A DNA stretch of 64,000 nucleotides from Spodoptera frugiperda (GCF_023101765.2 NC_064225.1:7924001-7988000); one strand, 5' to 3'. Positions 10,083 through 19,832 are shown, counted from the stretch's first letter. Numbers and translations are program-made. The notes: generated by a model from the sequence alone, not told the origin.

Positions 10083-13000
10083 TCAAATCAATCCCATCTT
10101 GGAAGTGCAGTATGCCAGTTTTGCATGTGGTGTCGCTTTGGTGAGTACGTCTGCTGTCATCAAGTCCGTTTGTATATATTGCACATCAATGGCCCCTTCA
10201 ACAACTTTATCACGTACATAATGATGCCTCACATCTATATGCTTGGTCCTGGAATGATAGCCATCAGATTCTGAAAGTTTAATAGAAATTTGATTATCAC
10301 TGTAGACAATCATTGCCTCATTCTTCAGTAGAGGCCAAAATGTTTCTTGAAGTTGCTTTAGCCACATAGCCTCTTGAACACAGGATGACAAAGACATATA
10401 CTCTGCCTCGGTTGTTGACAGAGCAACAGTCGGCTGGCGTTTAGAATTCCAGCTAATTGCTCCTCCCTGAAACAAGAAAATGTACCCAGTACATGAGCGC
10501 CGGTCATCTTCTGAGCTTGCCCAGTCTGCATCACAGTAGCCATGAGTCATGTTTTCTTCTGAGTTTTGTTTATAACTCAATCTATATTCTTCAGTACCTT
10601 TCAAATACCGCATAACTCGCTTCAATGCTAGCCAATGTGACATTTCAGGTTTCTGATTATATTTACTCAACAAATTTATGACAAAACTTATATCTGGTCT
10701 AGTAATTTGTGAAATATACAATAAGCATCCAATAATCTCTTGATAAGGAATTCCTTTCAAGGTATCTGTCTCCTCAGATATACTTTTTAACTTTGTATTA
10801 ACATCCATTGGAATCTTAACACTTTTGCAATCAGACATGCCATATTTATTTAGTACTTCTCTTATGTATTTTTTCTGATCTAAATAAATGACTCCTTTCT
10901 CTCTGTCTCTTTCTACATGTATACCAATACAATAATTGATATCTCCCAAATCCTTTATTTTAAATTGTTTTCTTAACTCCTCCTTAATCTGATTTTTAGA
11001 CTCCATATTATTTGTAAATATAATTATGTCATCGACATAAGTAGCCAGAAAAATCATATTATTGCTGTCTACAATTTTATAATATAAACAAGGATCTAAC
11101 TTGTTTTGTGATAGTCCAATTCTTTTAAGTGTAGAACTAAGCTTCTTATTCCATTGCCGGCTTGCCTGTTTTAATCCATATAATGATTTCTTTAAACGAC
11201 ATACTTGTTTATCATTCTCATACATTGGTGGTTGCATCATATAAATCTCCTCCTCTATATCGCCTTGTAAAAAGGCTGATACAGCATCCATTTGACAGAT
11301 GTCTAAATCAAATTTAACTGCCAATGCAAATAAATATCTCAAGGAAGCATACCTTATCACTGGTGAAAATACTTCTGTGTAATCCACACCAGGTCTTTGT
11401 GAACAACCTTTAATCACAAGCCGTGCTTTAAACTTTATTACCTCTCCATTTTCATTAGTCTTCCTTTTGAAGACCCATTTGCATGGTATGGGACGTTTGT
11501 TGTCTGGAAGGGTAGTAATGTCCCAGGTATTATTCTCTAATAATGACTGATACTCCTCATCCATTGCTGCTTTCCAATGTTCAGCATCAGAGCCCGACAA
11601 TGCTTCTTCAACAGTTAGTGGATCTGAAATCTGTTGCACACACATGAAATTATTGTGTCTCTGATGAGATCTAAGAGTGATATTTCTTGAAATACTATCA
11701 ACACTACTATCATCATTGGAGCTAGGATAATATGTTTCATCATCAGTCATCCTAGATGTATCAGTACTTGAGTGTGACGACGCATCATCATAGGTTTCAC
11801 TCTCTAGTGTATTATCAACAGATATCACCTCATCATTTTGACTTATAGGTATATTAACAAGCTCTTTGGTAAGTACAGGTTGCTGTGTCTGATTATCACT
11901 ATGAAATGTTTTCTCAATAAATATGACATCTCTACTAACTACAACCTTTTTATTTACAGGATCATACAGCCTATATCCTTTGGTATTATTACAATATCCC
12001 ACAAAAATTAATTCTCTTGACTTGCGATCCCATTTTAATCGATTTTGTTTAGGAATATGTACCATAGCCGTAGAACCAAAAATCTTTAAATTTGAGAGGT
12101 TTGGTTTCTTACCAGTCCACTTTTCATAGGGAGTTACCTCAGCCAAAACCCGTGATGGTGATCTGTTTATGACGTAGGCAGCAGTAGTGACCGCCTCTGC
12201 CCACAACTGTTTTTGCAGCTTTGCTTCAAATAACATGCTCTTTGCCCGTTCCACTAATGACCGATTCATCCGCTCCGCTAGCCCATTGTGCTCAGGCGTG
12301 TAGGGAGTACTGGTCTGATGTTTGATGCCGGAAGCACCTGCAGATGGTGTCTCCATCGGACCACATAGATCAGTGTGTACTATTTCAAGTAATGCTTTTG
12401 CTCTTGAACCGGAATGTGGAAAAGGTAATCGTGTTTGTTTAGCTTCACAACATGGTATACAAACAGTATCAACATCTTTATTTGTGATAGTTATACCCTC
12501 AGCACATGATTCTAACCTCTTTACATCAGCCAAGTTTAAATGACCCATCCTCTTATGCCATGTCATAATATCAGTCTTACTTTCACAAGCTACAGCATAA
12601 GCATTCACAGAAGCAGTGTTAAGTTTATACATGTTATTCAATAGTCTTGCATTAGCTATAAGAATCTTATTGGCATTAAATATATTACAGCCTGTGTCAG
12701 TAAATTCCACTTTACAACCATTCTTGGTTAATTGACTAACTGATAACAAATTAACACTCAGCTCAGGAATATATAAGACATTTCTTACCTGGATTGGGCA
12801 TTCATCTTTGCAAAAAATGGTCTTTATATTTACTTTACCCATATTTTGCACGGAGACAACATCATCATTAGCCACTTTAATTTGGTGAATCGGAGATGCT
12901 TGCATGTCATACATCCAGTCTGAACGTCGCGTCATGTGCATTGTGGCACCTGAGTCAATGTACCACTCATCTTTATCCACATTGCTGTAAGCTGAAAAAA

Positions 13001-13751
13001 CTGCTGAAAAACTGTTTTGATTAGATTTCTTCTCTTGGCACTGATTTTTAAAATGACCATATTTGTTGCAATTATAACAACGAGGGCCTTTCCCTTTTTG
13101 CTTGGCATTGGTTTTAGAGGTATTCTTGTGCTTTGTAAATAACGCTGAAGACTCGGAAACTTTAACTTCCTGTAAAAGTTTTGTCTTGACGAAGTCTGAT
13201 GAAATTTTAATGCCGGAACTTTCCAGACCCATGATCATCGGTTTATAATTGTCCGGTAAACCCGCCAACATGAGTGTTCCCAACCATTCGTCATCGACTT
13301 GAAAACCGATATTTCGTAATTTATATGCGGTACTCATAATTTTATTCACGTATTCTTCGACGGTTGCGCAGTTATCTAGTGTTGTGTTGATTAAATCCCG
13401 CAATAAGCCGACTTTTCTGGATAACCCGGAGTCCTCGAAAGCATTTTGCAGGTTCGTCCATACTTCTCTAGATGATTGTGCATTTTCAATATGGACGTAA
13501 TTTATTGGTTCTACCAACAAAATAATTTTGGACTTGGCCTTTACATCTTTCTTAAAATCGACTTCGGTGCCGGGATCGACACATTCCCACAAATCTTCGT
13601 GTTGTAGATATGATTTTACCGCAAACTTCCATGTAGAATAATTTTCCCGCCCGGCTAACTTCTCAATTTGTAGGTTAGACATTGCCATTTTTCTCGGGGC
13701 GATTTTTGATAAAACTACGAAATATTCACTACTGTACGATACTTTTATCAC
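10083..13751 (-). CDS. copia-type Gag-Pol polyprotein, internal integrase deletion
   Basis: Uninterrupted 1,222-codon frame of a copia retrotransposon. In order: Gag with the NYSTW motif near residue 37; CCHC zinc knuckle (CYNCNKYGHFKNQC, 225-238); aspartic protease active site DSGAT (266-270); integrase HHCC finger (about 399-435); reverse transcriptase (about 750-985) with YVDD at 905-908; RNase H with D1074, E1115 and D1152. The integrase catalytic core is incomplete: the first Asp (HTDLCGP, about 461) is followed within some 25 residues by the final Glu region (PEHNGLAERMNRS), so about 100 residues carrying the second Asp are missing, in frame. The element should copy its RNA but could not integrate without a helper. 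The start is uncertain; the Met at 22 or 24 is as likely as Met1. Total length is below the roughly 1,300-1,400 residues usual for copia polyproteins, as the deletion predicts. Confidence 0.96.
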   Translation of the reverse strand: MIKVSYSSEYFVVLSKIAPRKMAMSNLQIEKLAGRENYSTWKFAVKSYLQHEDLWECVDPGTEVDFKKDVKAKSKIILLVEPINYVHIENAQSSREVWTNLQNAFEDSGLSRKVGLLRDLINTTLDNCATVEEYVNKIMSTAYKLRNIGFQVDDEWLGTLMLAGLPDNYKPMIMGLESSGIKISSDFVKTKLLQEVKVSESSALFTKHKNTSKTNAKQKGKGPRCYNCNKYGHFKNQCQEKKSNQNSFSAVFSAYSNVDKDEWYIDSGATMHMTRRSDWMYDMQASPIHQIKVANDDVVSVQNMGKVNIKTIFCKDECPIQVRNVLYIPELSVNLLSVSQLTKNGCKVEFTDTGCNIFNANKILIANARLLNNMYKLNTASVNAYAVACESKTDIMTWHKRMGHLNLADVKRLESCAEGITITNKDVDTVCIPCCEAKQTRLPFPHSGSRAKALLEIVHTDLCGPMETPSAGASGIKHQTSTPYTPEHNGLAERMNRSLVERAKSMLFEAKLQKQLWAEAVTTAAYVINRSPSRVLAEVTPYEKWTGKKPNLSNLKIFGSTAMVHIPKQNRLKWDRKSRELIFVGYCNNTKGYRLYDPVNKKVVVSRDVIFIEKTFHSDNQTQQPVLTKELVNIPISQNDEVISVDNTLESETYDDASSHSSTDTSRMTDDETYYPSSNDDSSVDSISRNITLRSHQRHNNFMCVQQISDPLTVEEALSGSDAEHWKAAMDEEYQSLLENNTWDITTLPDNKRPIPCKWVFKRKTNENGEVIKFKARLVIKGCSQRPGVDYTEVFSPVIRYASLRYLFALAVKFDLDICQMDAVSAFLQGDIEEEIYMMQPPMYENDKQVCRLKKSLYGLKQASRQWNKKLSSTLKRIGLSQNKLDPCLYYKIVDSNNMIFLATYVDDIIIFTNNMESKNQIKEELRKQFKIKDLGDINYCIGIHVERDREKGVIYLDQKKYIREVLNKYGMSDCKSVKIPMDVNTKLKSISEETDTLKGIPYQEIIGCLLYISQITRPDISFVINLLSKYNQKPEMSHWLALKRVMRYLKGTEEYRLSYKQNSEENMTHGYCDADWASSEDDRRSCTGYIFLFQGGAISWNSKRQPTVALSTTEAEYMSLSSCVQEAMWLKQLQETFWPLLKNEAMIVYSDNQISIKLSESDGYHSRTKHIDVRHHYVRDKVVEGAIDVQYIQTDLMTADVLTKATPHAKLAYCTSKMGLI

Positions 13752-13785
13752 AATAAATGTTAAACTTTGAGTTAATTAGATATAT

Positions 13786-13802
13786 GGACTGGGCCCATAA
13801 CC
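13786..13802 (-). other. Primer-binding site, internal initiator-tRNA-Met type
   Basis: Immediately inside the 5' LTR the minus strand reads GGTTATGGGCCCAGTCC. This matches the unusual copia primer site, complementary to the middle of initiator tRNA-Met rather than to its 3' end, implying priming by a tRNA half-molecule (known for copia; inferred here). Confidence 0.8.
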
Positions 13803-13977
13803 TGTTGGAAATAAGTAACGCGGGATAAAGTTTAACAACGTTTATTGAGCGGTAAAAAGTTTACAGACAGAACAGATAATAAAAATTGACACACTAGCGC
13901 CACACGTAAGAGTGACGAACTAAAAGTTACGTTTTGAAACTGGAAGTGATTGGATTGATGTTTATACTATTTCAACA
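13803..13977 (-). repeat. 5' LTR of the copia element
   Basis: A 175-bp long terminal repeat, TGTTG...CAACA when read on the plus strand, abutting GATCA on its outer side. It should carry the element's promoter. It differs from the other LTR by one base. Confidence 0.95.
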
Positions 13978-14093
13978 GATCATCATATCCATACCTACCC
14001 GCCATCATGAGTTACGTGATCGTTCTAAAGCAATTTATACCAAAGGAGAATAATTAGCAACAATCAATTTTCTATAGACAATCAGAACTATTA

Positions 14094-14275
14094 AGGAGGC
14101 CCAATTCCCCCCTTCCCAAACCCCGATTTCCCAGCAACCCTTAAATTCCTAACTCCCAAAAGGTCGACAACGCACTTGTAACGCCTCTGGTGTTTCAAGT
14201 GTCCATGGGTGACGGCGATTGCTTATCATCATCAGGTGATACGTCTGCTCGTTTACGTATGTTCCATAAAAAAGG
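14094..14275 (+). repeat. LINE-type 3' end (CAGGTGATACGTCTGC family)
   Basis: Contains CCCGATTTCCCAGCAACCC, AACGCACTTGTAACGCCTC, GGTGTTTCAAGTGTCCATGG, ATCAGGTGATACGTCTGC and an A6 run. The same block order occurs at 26.1 kb (inverted) and partly at 51.8 kb. Families with this tail are common in moths; the source element is not in the window. Confidence 0.65.
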
Positions 14276-14313
14276 AGACAATGGTTTATGATGCTCTAAT
14301 AATAGTAGAGGTT

Positions 14314-14400
14314 GCCTAATGGTTAAGTCGTTAAACTATGATCTCCAATTCTGCCAGGCGCAGAGTTTATGAAAGGGAGGCAGCACTTTTGCAGAGAATA
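14314..14400 (+). repeat. Possible tRNA-like SINE head, degenerate
   Basis: GAGGTTGCCTAATGGTTAAG resembles a tRNA box A and D-arm; the expected box B downstream is badly eroded. It is not a functional tRNA. Confidence 0.4.
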
Positions 14401-14974
14401 ATTGTCAAACAGTTTAAATGATAAATGATATTTATTTTGCAAATAGGTTACAAGTCTTCCACAAACTGGGGTTCATACAGGTATGTATGTATTTAATGTA
14501 TATAACATAATTACAGGTAAGGTTGGACATACATAATTATGTATTTTCGTTTTTCAAGAGGAGTGAAGAGTAAATAATAGTGTTTTGAAATGGTTCAAAT
14601 TTGATTCCTATCACGCACGGCGGATGAAATTTTGTTTTGCTATTTCATGCATTACATCAACAACCATAGATAGTTTCATATAAACTGTGGATCTCTTCAA
14701 CCTAATAATTTCTACGCTTGGCAAGCAGGTTTGAGATCGCATTACAGGTTTAGAACATTATTAAAGTCAAATCGGCAAAATACAACGCTAATAGTAGGTA
14801 ATAGTAGCTGAAAGAGTAGGCAGAGGCAGTACCAGACAGTACTATAAGTAGGTACAATAACCTGAAATTCACCAATTGTGTTATTAATCTCATGTTTTGT
14901 AACCGTGGTACCTAAGCCTATTGCAATAGGTACTTACACTTTATGCTACTAATTATAATATTAAAAAACTTTTC

Positions 14975-15046
14975 TCGACCCGGGAATTGAACCCGATGTC
15001 CCTTGCTTGATAGGTGTACTTGTGATCACTTAATCAACGAGATTAT
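14975..15046 (-). repeat. Degenerate tRNA-derived SINE head
   Basis: Minus strand: CTCGTTGATTAAGTGATCAC (box-A-like), then ATCGGGTTCAATTCCCGGGT (good box B and T-arm), then CGAGAAAAG. The anticodon arm does not fold convincingly, so this is a SINE head rather than a working tRNA gene. Similar ends (TTTGCTC then GAATTGAAC or GAATCGAAT) occur on plus at 15,732 and 20,782. Confidence 0.5.
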
Positions 15047-15267
15047 AAAAAAATATTTTCTCGATTTCGATATTAGGTACCTATTATTTTCTTTGATATT
15101 AGACAGCAACTGTAGAAAACAGCAAGCGATTTAAAAAATCATTGTGATTTTTCTAACCAAAATGTAGGGCATGTCTATTTATGTGATACTTTTGGTCAAT
15201 GACACTCTCCAACGTATCAGATAGAAACAAGTAAATGTTGGAATTAAACTTCGCTGTTTTGAATTTA

Positions 15268-15600
15268 ACGCCATCTATGAAAACTTTACAGAAGCTCTAA
15301 TAAGTTATGAGAGGTAAAGCTATTACATCATAGATGGCAGTGTATACTCAAGCATTCTCTACCAATTACACCAGATGGTGCAGTTTGCAAACAATAATGT
15401 ATACCAAAAACAATTAATGAAGTAATAAACCAATTAATTCTAATAATTTTAATATATAAAATACTTTAATAAACTTAGAAAATAAAGAAAATTAATATTA
15501 CCTACTTGTATTTAACGCCATCTAGTTTTATTTGCTTTCAAAGTAGTAATGTAGTAATACAGCTACTCTCTAATAGATGGCGCTAAAAGGTTAGTCATGC
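15268..15600. repeat. MITE-like fragments with TAACGCCATCTA / TAGATGGCG ends
   Basis: TTTAACGCCATCTATG at about 15,266 pairs with CATAGATGGCAGTG at about 15,332. A second pair is TAACGCCATCTAG (about 15,513) and TAGATGGCGCTAA (about 15,573). Two short inverted-repeat elements or one disrupted one. Confidence 0.5.
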
Positions 15601-15731
15601 ACCTTGCGTTATTTGCAAATTGTGTAAAAACTGTTATAATATGTCCGCTCCTCATAACAAAACAAAATACGAACCTACAGAATGTTTAGACGACGTTGTG
15701 TTATTAATTTAAAAGGATTTTTAAAGATAAA

Positions 15732-15765
15732 CTTTGCTCAACCCCGGAATTGAACTTCAGGCTTT
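15732..15765 (-). repeat. tRNA-derived SINE scrap
   Basis: CTTTGCTCAACCCCGGAATT then GAACTTCAGG on plus: the box B end of the family at 14.98 kb, cut off by the R1 LINE tail at 15,771. Confidence 0.4.
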
Positions 15766-15770
15766 TAGTT

Positions 15771-15890
15771 CGGTGCTCGACGGGCAGGAGTAGGAACGGG
15801 GTGGTTTTTAGTCAGTAAGAGTCTGACACTCCCTCTCGCTTTAACCAAGGCAGGAGAAGCCATTGGATGATTTTCCACCTTCAAAAAAAA
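15771..15890 (+). repeat. R1-type LINE 3' tail with oligo-A
   Basis: Runs from GGTGCTCGACGGGCAGGAG through AGTCAGTAAGAGTCTGACAC and GGATGATTTTCCACCTTC to an A8 run. This is the terminal part of the same LINE 3' UTR. Confidence 0.75.
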
Positions 15891-16386
15891 CTTCATAAAT
15901 TAGTAGTAAGGTTAACAATTAAGTAAATATGTAGATGGACACCAACTCAGTCCCTTGGGCCTCACAACATAACTGGAGAAAAAGTGGATGTTACTTTGTA
16001 AATATAGACCTCTGCTTACCCCTTTGAGAATTAAAAACAATGGCATTATGTTACATACTTAATCGAATCCATCGTCAAATCATTACAATTAATATTCCAT
16101 TTAAAAATCCACAAACAACACTTTGTCCCGTTTAAAAATACGTTCAGAAACTCAGGTAATAAATTACTCTCCCCAAACGCTAACACGACTCGCCGAAGGA
16201 AAATTAAAACACGTCTCCCTCATTAAACTGTGAACATAATTAGCTAAAGCTGCAGCACAAAGACCATTACAAACAGCAGAGTGCACTAAAAAAAAAACTC
16301 CGCAGAGTTGCACTTGCAGCGCCTTAATCAAGCGGTTACATAAATTTTCTCTCTATAAAGAGCCCAATAAAGCAATCCAATAAGCA

Positions 16387-16433
16387 GTGGGGGCGGGGCG
16401 GGGTGTGCGAGGGGTGCGCGGGGGGGGGGGGGT
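16387..16433 (+). repeat. G-rich tract, possible G-quadruplex
   Basis: GGGGGCGGGGCGGGGTGTGC followed by further G runs, one longer than 12 bases. Confidence 0.6.
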
Positions 16434-16700
16434 TGCTCAATAAACCCTCATATCTTCAGCAATTACGACAAAACAAATGAGAGCTAACGAAATTCACCTC
16501 CGAGAGAGATCGACCGTGGAACGCGGTGCTTGTGGAGTTGATACTCGGTGCTAATGTTTTTTGAAGGATTGTTGGGTTTAATTTTTTAAAGAAAAGCATG
16601 GTTTGCTTTTTAAGTATTTTTGGAAAGAAGTTCCTTATCTCTCGCTCATTTTATTACACTAATTTCATTAATCTCCTAAATACAATACATATTGTTAATT

Positions 16701-16742
16701 TTTAACCCCCGACGCAAAAAGAGGGGTGTTATAAGTTTGACG

Positions 16743-16781
<39 letters not shown>

Positions 16782-17000
16782 GGCATCATAACTCCCGAAC
16801 GGATGCAGTGATTTCAATTTAGTTTTTTTCGTATTAAAGGGGACTTATGTGCGAGTGTTTTTAGACATGTTTGATGAAAATCGGTTGAGCCGTTTTAAAG
16901 TTATGGGCGGTGAAAGTAACGTAAGCGAGAGATTAACCGAAGGTCTGCAAATATACTGGGATGGGGCTGTGGATGGGGTCTCAAATGAAACCGCACTGAA
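16701..17000 (+). repeat. Dispersed repeat with (TCTG)n, CCCCCGAC-ended
   Basis: Starts TTTAACCCCCGACGC, followed by AGAGGGGTGTTATAAG, a (TCTG) microsatellite (16,743-16,781) and ACTCCCGAACGGATGCAG, AATCGGTTGAGCCG. This repeat is widespread in moth genomes; the small open frame in it (16,849-17,052) is not a gene. The right end is uncertain. Confidence 0.6.
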
Positions 17001-17319
17001 AGAAAATATTGAAAGATATCATTTTTTCGTATTAACAAAAATAAAAAATTAAAAAATAATAATAAATAAATTAAAAAAATTAAAAATAAAATAAAATATT
17101 TTATACCTTAACAAGAATTGAAATTATAGTAAGCATATGTAATATACTAAGCCTAACTTAACCTAACCTACCTATAAAAAGTATGAAATAAAAAATTAAA
17201 TTAAAAATTTAAAAAAACCCCCGACCTAAAAACTTAATTTCCCTTTAAAAAGTAAAAAATAATAAAAGAAACCTAATCTTAAAGTACCTAAGAATGTACT
17301 AATAATTCTAAAAAAAAAA

Positions 17320-17470
17320 TACGTCACGTTGGGGGACCGCATGAATACGGACTGCACACTTACATACTTAAACATCAATTTACTTTAATGTTAACACCAA
17401 GCATGTGATACTTATGAAAAAATCGTAGAGAAGTAAGAAATAATTAGGAGCGGTCCCCCAACGCGACGTA
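17320..17470. repeat. Short MITE-like element with 21-bp terminal inverted repeats
   Basis: Begins TACGTCACGTTGGGGGACCG and ends in the complement with one mismatch (ACGTCG for ACGTCA). It is 151 bp long with no coding content, and directly abuts the TC end of the Helitron-like copy. Confidence 0.6.
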
Positions 17471-18361
17471 TCTGGGGGCACGGTAGTGCCCCCGCCAAGA
17501 CGAGCCAAGCGAAGCGCAAGCGCAAGGGCACTACCTACCTTTTCTCGAAGCGCTTCGTCGTATTTTTGAACCTTCATAACTTGAGTTTGGGTTATACCAG
17601 ATAAACAAAATTTTCAGGATATAATGTCAGTGGTAGACTTAATAAACCTCTAAAGTTTCAATTGCATAGCTCTTATACTTTAGATTTTATTGATATCTAA
17701 AATACCCCGATTTCGTCACTCACTCACTCACTCACTGATGATCAACAAAATTCTTAAGGTACTTCCTGAAGTCCTAGAAAACTGAAATTTGGTATGTAAG
17801 CTAGTATTAGTACCCAAACAACAAAAAAGTTATAAAACTTGGAACTTTTACCCCCAACCCCTTAAACTAGGGGGTGAAAGTTTGTTCGAGACTTCCGCAA
17901 CTTTTGACGCTAGAGGTCTGAATGCGGCCGCGGAGGGGTAAAAATCTGAAATAGGGAAACTTAATTCCCTATTTCCTGCTTGAGATCTGAAAATTATACA
18001 CAAGTACATAGAACACAAACTTTTCATCAAATCAAAACATTATCCTACCCATAAGTACTTAGATATGAATAATATTACTACACTTCACTTCGGTAAGTGT
18101 TTATTAATCAACCTATACTTTTGAACATAAGCATCGTAAGTATAGTATGCGCCAACGCCCGCCGCCTGCCCCCTCGTCCCCGCGCAGTAGCTAAAAATAA
18201 TCGGCCCGTCAGCGAGCGCGGCACCCGAACGCGGGCAGACGCGCGAGGGCAGACGTCGTTGACGGTTGTCTCGTTGAATGAAAAATTTTCGGAATATTTC
18301 GGTGATTTAAAAGTTTGCTATCGCGGAGAAAAAAACCATTTGCCTAATATTTAATTGTTAG

Positions 18362-18550
18362 TAGTTTAGTAGGTAAAGGTTTAGATACTAGTGTTTTAAT
18401 TTTCATTGATAAAAAGTATTAGGATTACGTTTGCAATTTTCTTATAAATTTAGTAGTTTAGTAGGTGAAGGTTTAGTTAGGTACTAGTGTTTTAATTTTC
18501 ATTGATAAAAAGTATTAGCATTACGTTTGCAATTTTCTCACAAATTTAAT
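18362..18550 (+). repeat. Tandem duplication, ~93-bp unit, two copies
   Basis: AGTAGTTTAGTAGGTRAAGG, ACTAGTGTTTTAATTTTC, CATTGATAAAAAGTATTAG and ATTACGTTTGCAATTTTCT occur twice in a row. Copy B of the element keeps the first unit and only the start of the second, so its deletion breakpoint lies in the repeat. Confidence 0.8.
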
Positions 18551-18996
18551 TAAGAAATTCAAAGATTGAATAAGTAGGTATTTGCAATTAAGTAGTATAG
18601 GTTATTAGGTATAATATGTTTATAGTTGTTTATGTAGGTACGACTTAGTGAGAATAATTTGATACGTAGGTCATTGTTTAATTTTCATTGTTAATAGGTT
18701 TAACTTAAGTAGTTTAGGATTACGTACGGTTTGAATATTGTATAGTAGGTAGAAAATTACGATATTGATAGTTGTTAATCTAGTGTTAAAAATAATTTTG
18801 TGTAGGTATTTTAGAACTAGGTTTAATAGGCTTATCTACAGGTACCTATACCGCTCATTTCATTGACACTTGTCCAGTAGGTAGGTATAATTTACTTTAA
18901 GATTTAATTGAGAGGTTTAGTTAACAGTTTGGCATTACATAGCCTTGTTACTAGGTTAAGCTAGGGTATAGGTATTTCGTTACTTAGATACTGAAT

Positions 18997-19146
18997 ATGG
19001 CTAGTGTAAAAGTTTTACATGAAGTGGAGCTGGGACCCCGCCGCCATCGTGTGGTTAATATGCCGGGAGACGGTTCCTGCCTCTTCCATTCCTTGACATA
19101 TTTAATACAAAAAGAAATGAAATCCCACAAAAACATTTCATGTTAA
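18997..19146 (+). pseudogene. OTU-type cysteine protease, N-terminal fragment
   Basis: A 49-codon frame beginning MASVKVLHEVELG and containing NMPGDGSCLFHSLTYLI. The D-G-x-C-L-F-H/R segment is the catalytic Asp/Cys motif of OTU deubiquitinase-like proteases. The frame runs straight into the palindrome at 19,124 and stops, so the rest of the domain, including the catalytic His, is missing. OTU domains are found in animal Helitron proteins and in some viruses; here the surrounding repeats favour a transposon origin. Confidence 0.7.
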
Positions 19147-19716
19147 ATGTTGCCAAGACGAGACCATATAGCTCGCACTGTCAAAAAGTAATCAGATCCC
19201 GTGTAGAGCCAAGTTTCTAACCCTACATGCCCAGACCTAAATCGATAAGCCCTAATTTCACACTCAAGTTACGGGGAAATTCTACAGCCATAGCTCGTAC
19301 TGCGTAGTTCGTAGCGCGTAGCAGAGTTTTTACGCTATAATCTCGTAGGCGTGCAAACCTTGGACGTAACTGGCGAGTTGGCCGCACGGAAAGAGTTTAG
19401 AAGATTGAATAGATTTTTAAGCTCAAGCCCATATGACGAATAGCAAAACGTCCGTGCGGCCGACTCGCCAGTTACGTCCAAGGTTTGCACGCCTACGAGA
19501 TTATAGCGTAAAAACTCTGCTACGCGCTACGAACTACGCAGTACGAGCTATGGCTGTAGAATTTCCCGTAACTTGAGTGTGAAATTAGGGCTTATCGATT
19601 TAGGTCTGGGCATGTAGGGTTAGAAACTTGGCTCTACACGGGATCTGATTACTTTTTGACAGTGCGAGCTATATGGTCTCGTCTTGGCAACATTTAACAT
19701 GAAATGTTTTTGTGGG
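19124..19716. repeat. 593-bp palindrome, long form
   Basis: Arms of about 267 bp (19,124-19,390 and 19,451-19,716) are almost perfect reverse complements (one indel, GGGGAAATT versus AATTTCCC), around a 60-base loop starting AAGAGTTTAGAAGATTGAAT. Ends are CCCACAAAAACATTTCATG. Copy B carries a shorter form with the same outer arms and the same loop. Confidence 0.92.
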
Positions 19717-19832
19717 TTTTTTTTTTTAAATTATTAGTACATTCTTAGGTACTTTAAGATTAGGTTTCTTTTATTATTTAATACTTTTTAAAGGGAAATT
19801 AAGTTTTTAGGTCGGGGGTTTTTTAATTATTT

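Larger units (their letters stand above)
9895..13977 (-). mobile_element. Ty1/copia LTR retrotransposon, full length, integrase-deleted
   Basis: A 4,083-bp LTR retrotransposon inserted between two copies of GATCA (9,890-9,894 and 13,978-13,982), the 5-bp target duplication. It has 175-bp LTRs with TGTTG...CAACA ends, a copia-type primer-binding site next to the 5' LTR (13,803-13,977), one gag-pol frame, and a purine tract next to the 3' LTR (9,895-10,069). The two LTRs differ at a single base that I could find (TAATTAAC versus TAAGTAAC near the start), so the insertion is recent. Domain order protease, integrase, reverse transcriptase, RNase H identifies Ty1/copia rather than gypsy or BEL. 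It lies about 14 kb beyond the Rx stop codon, in the same orientation as Rx. Confidence 0.97.
17471..19716 (+). mobile_element. Helitron-like element, copy A, with OTU fragment and long palindrome
   Basis: Begins A|TCTGGGGGCACGG, as do copies B (56,355) and C (43,221, minus). A TC 5' end inserted after A, without target duplication, fits Helitrons. Copy A shares about 0.9 kb with copy B at near identity (to about 18,480). It then has a ~93-bp tandem duplication (18,362-18,550), about 600 bp of its own, an OTU-protease start (18,997) and finally a 593-bp palindrome (19,124-19,716). Animal Helitrons are known to carry OTU domains, which supports the class, but no Rep or helicase domain is seen and a CTRR 3' end was not fixed. 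The GC-rich open frame at 18,097-18,354 is interrupted by a one-base difference in copy B, so coding is doubtful. Confidence 0.55.
17211..19832. mobile_element. Outer inverted-repeat element enclosing the Helitron-like copy
   Basis: About 105 bp at 17,211-17,315 (AAACCCCCGACCTAAAAAC, then CTTAATTTCCCTTTAAAAAG, then AAACCTAATCTTAAAGTACC) recur inverted at 19,727-19,832 with few changes. Together they bracket a small MITE-like unit (17,320-17,470) and the OTU/palindrome element (17,471-19,716). Either a TIR transposon was hit by the inner elements, or the pair is one composite. Confidence 0.6.

Noticed and set aside
14975..15046. A tRNA gene on the minus strand
   Set aside because: Box B and a T-arm are good, but no proper acceptor and anticodon stems form, and related scraps nearby show a SINE family.
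17739..17760. CRISPR-like or tandem array from the CACT repeats, and similarly TCTG and TATG runs
   Set aside because: These are simple microsatellites with no spacers, in a eukaryotic genome.
18097..18354. Arg-rich 85-codon frame shared with 57,031-57,237
   Set aside because: The two copies differ by a one-base indel in a C-run that changes the frame upstream. Both are inside repeat copies, so it is likely untranslated element sequence.
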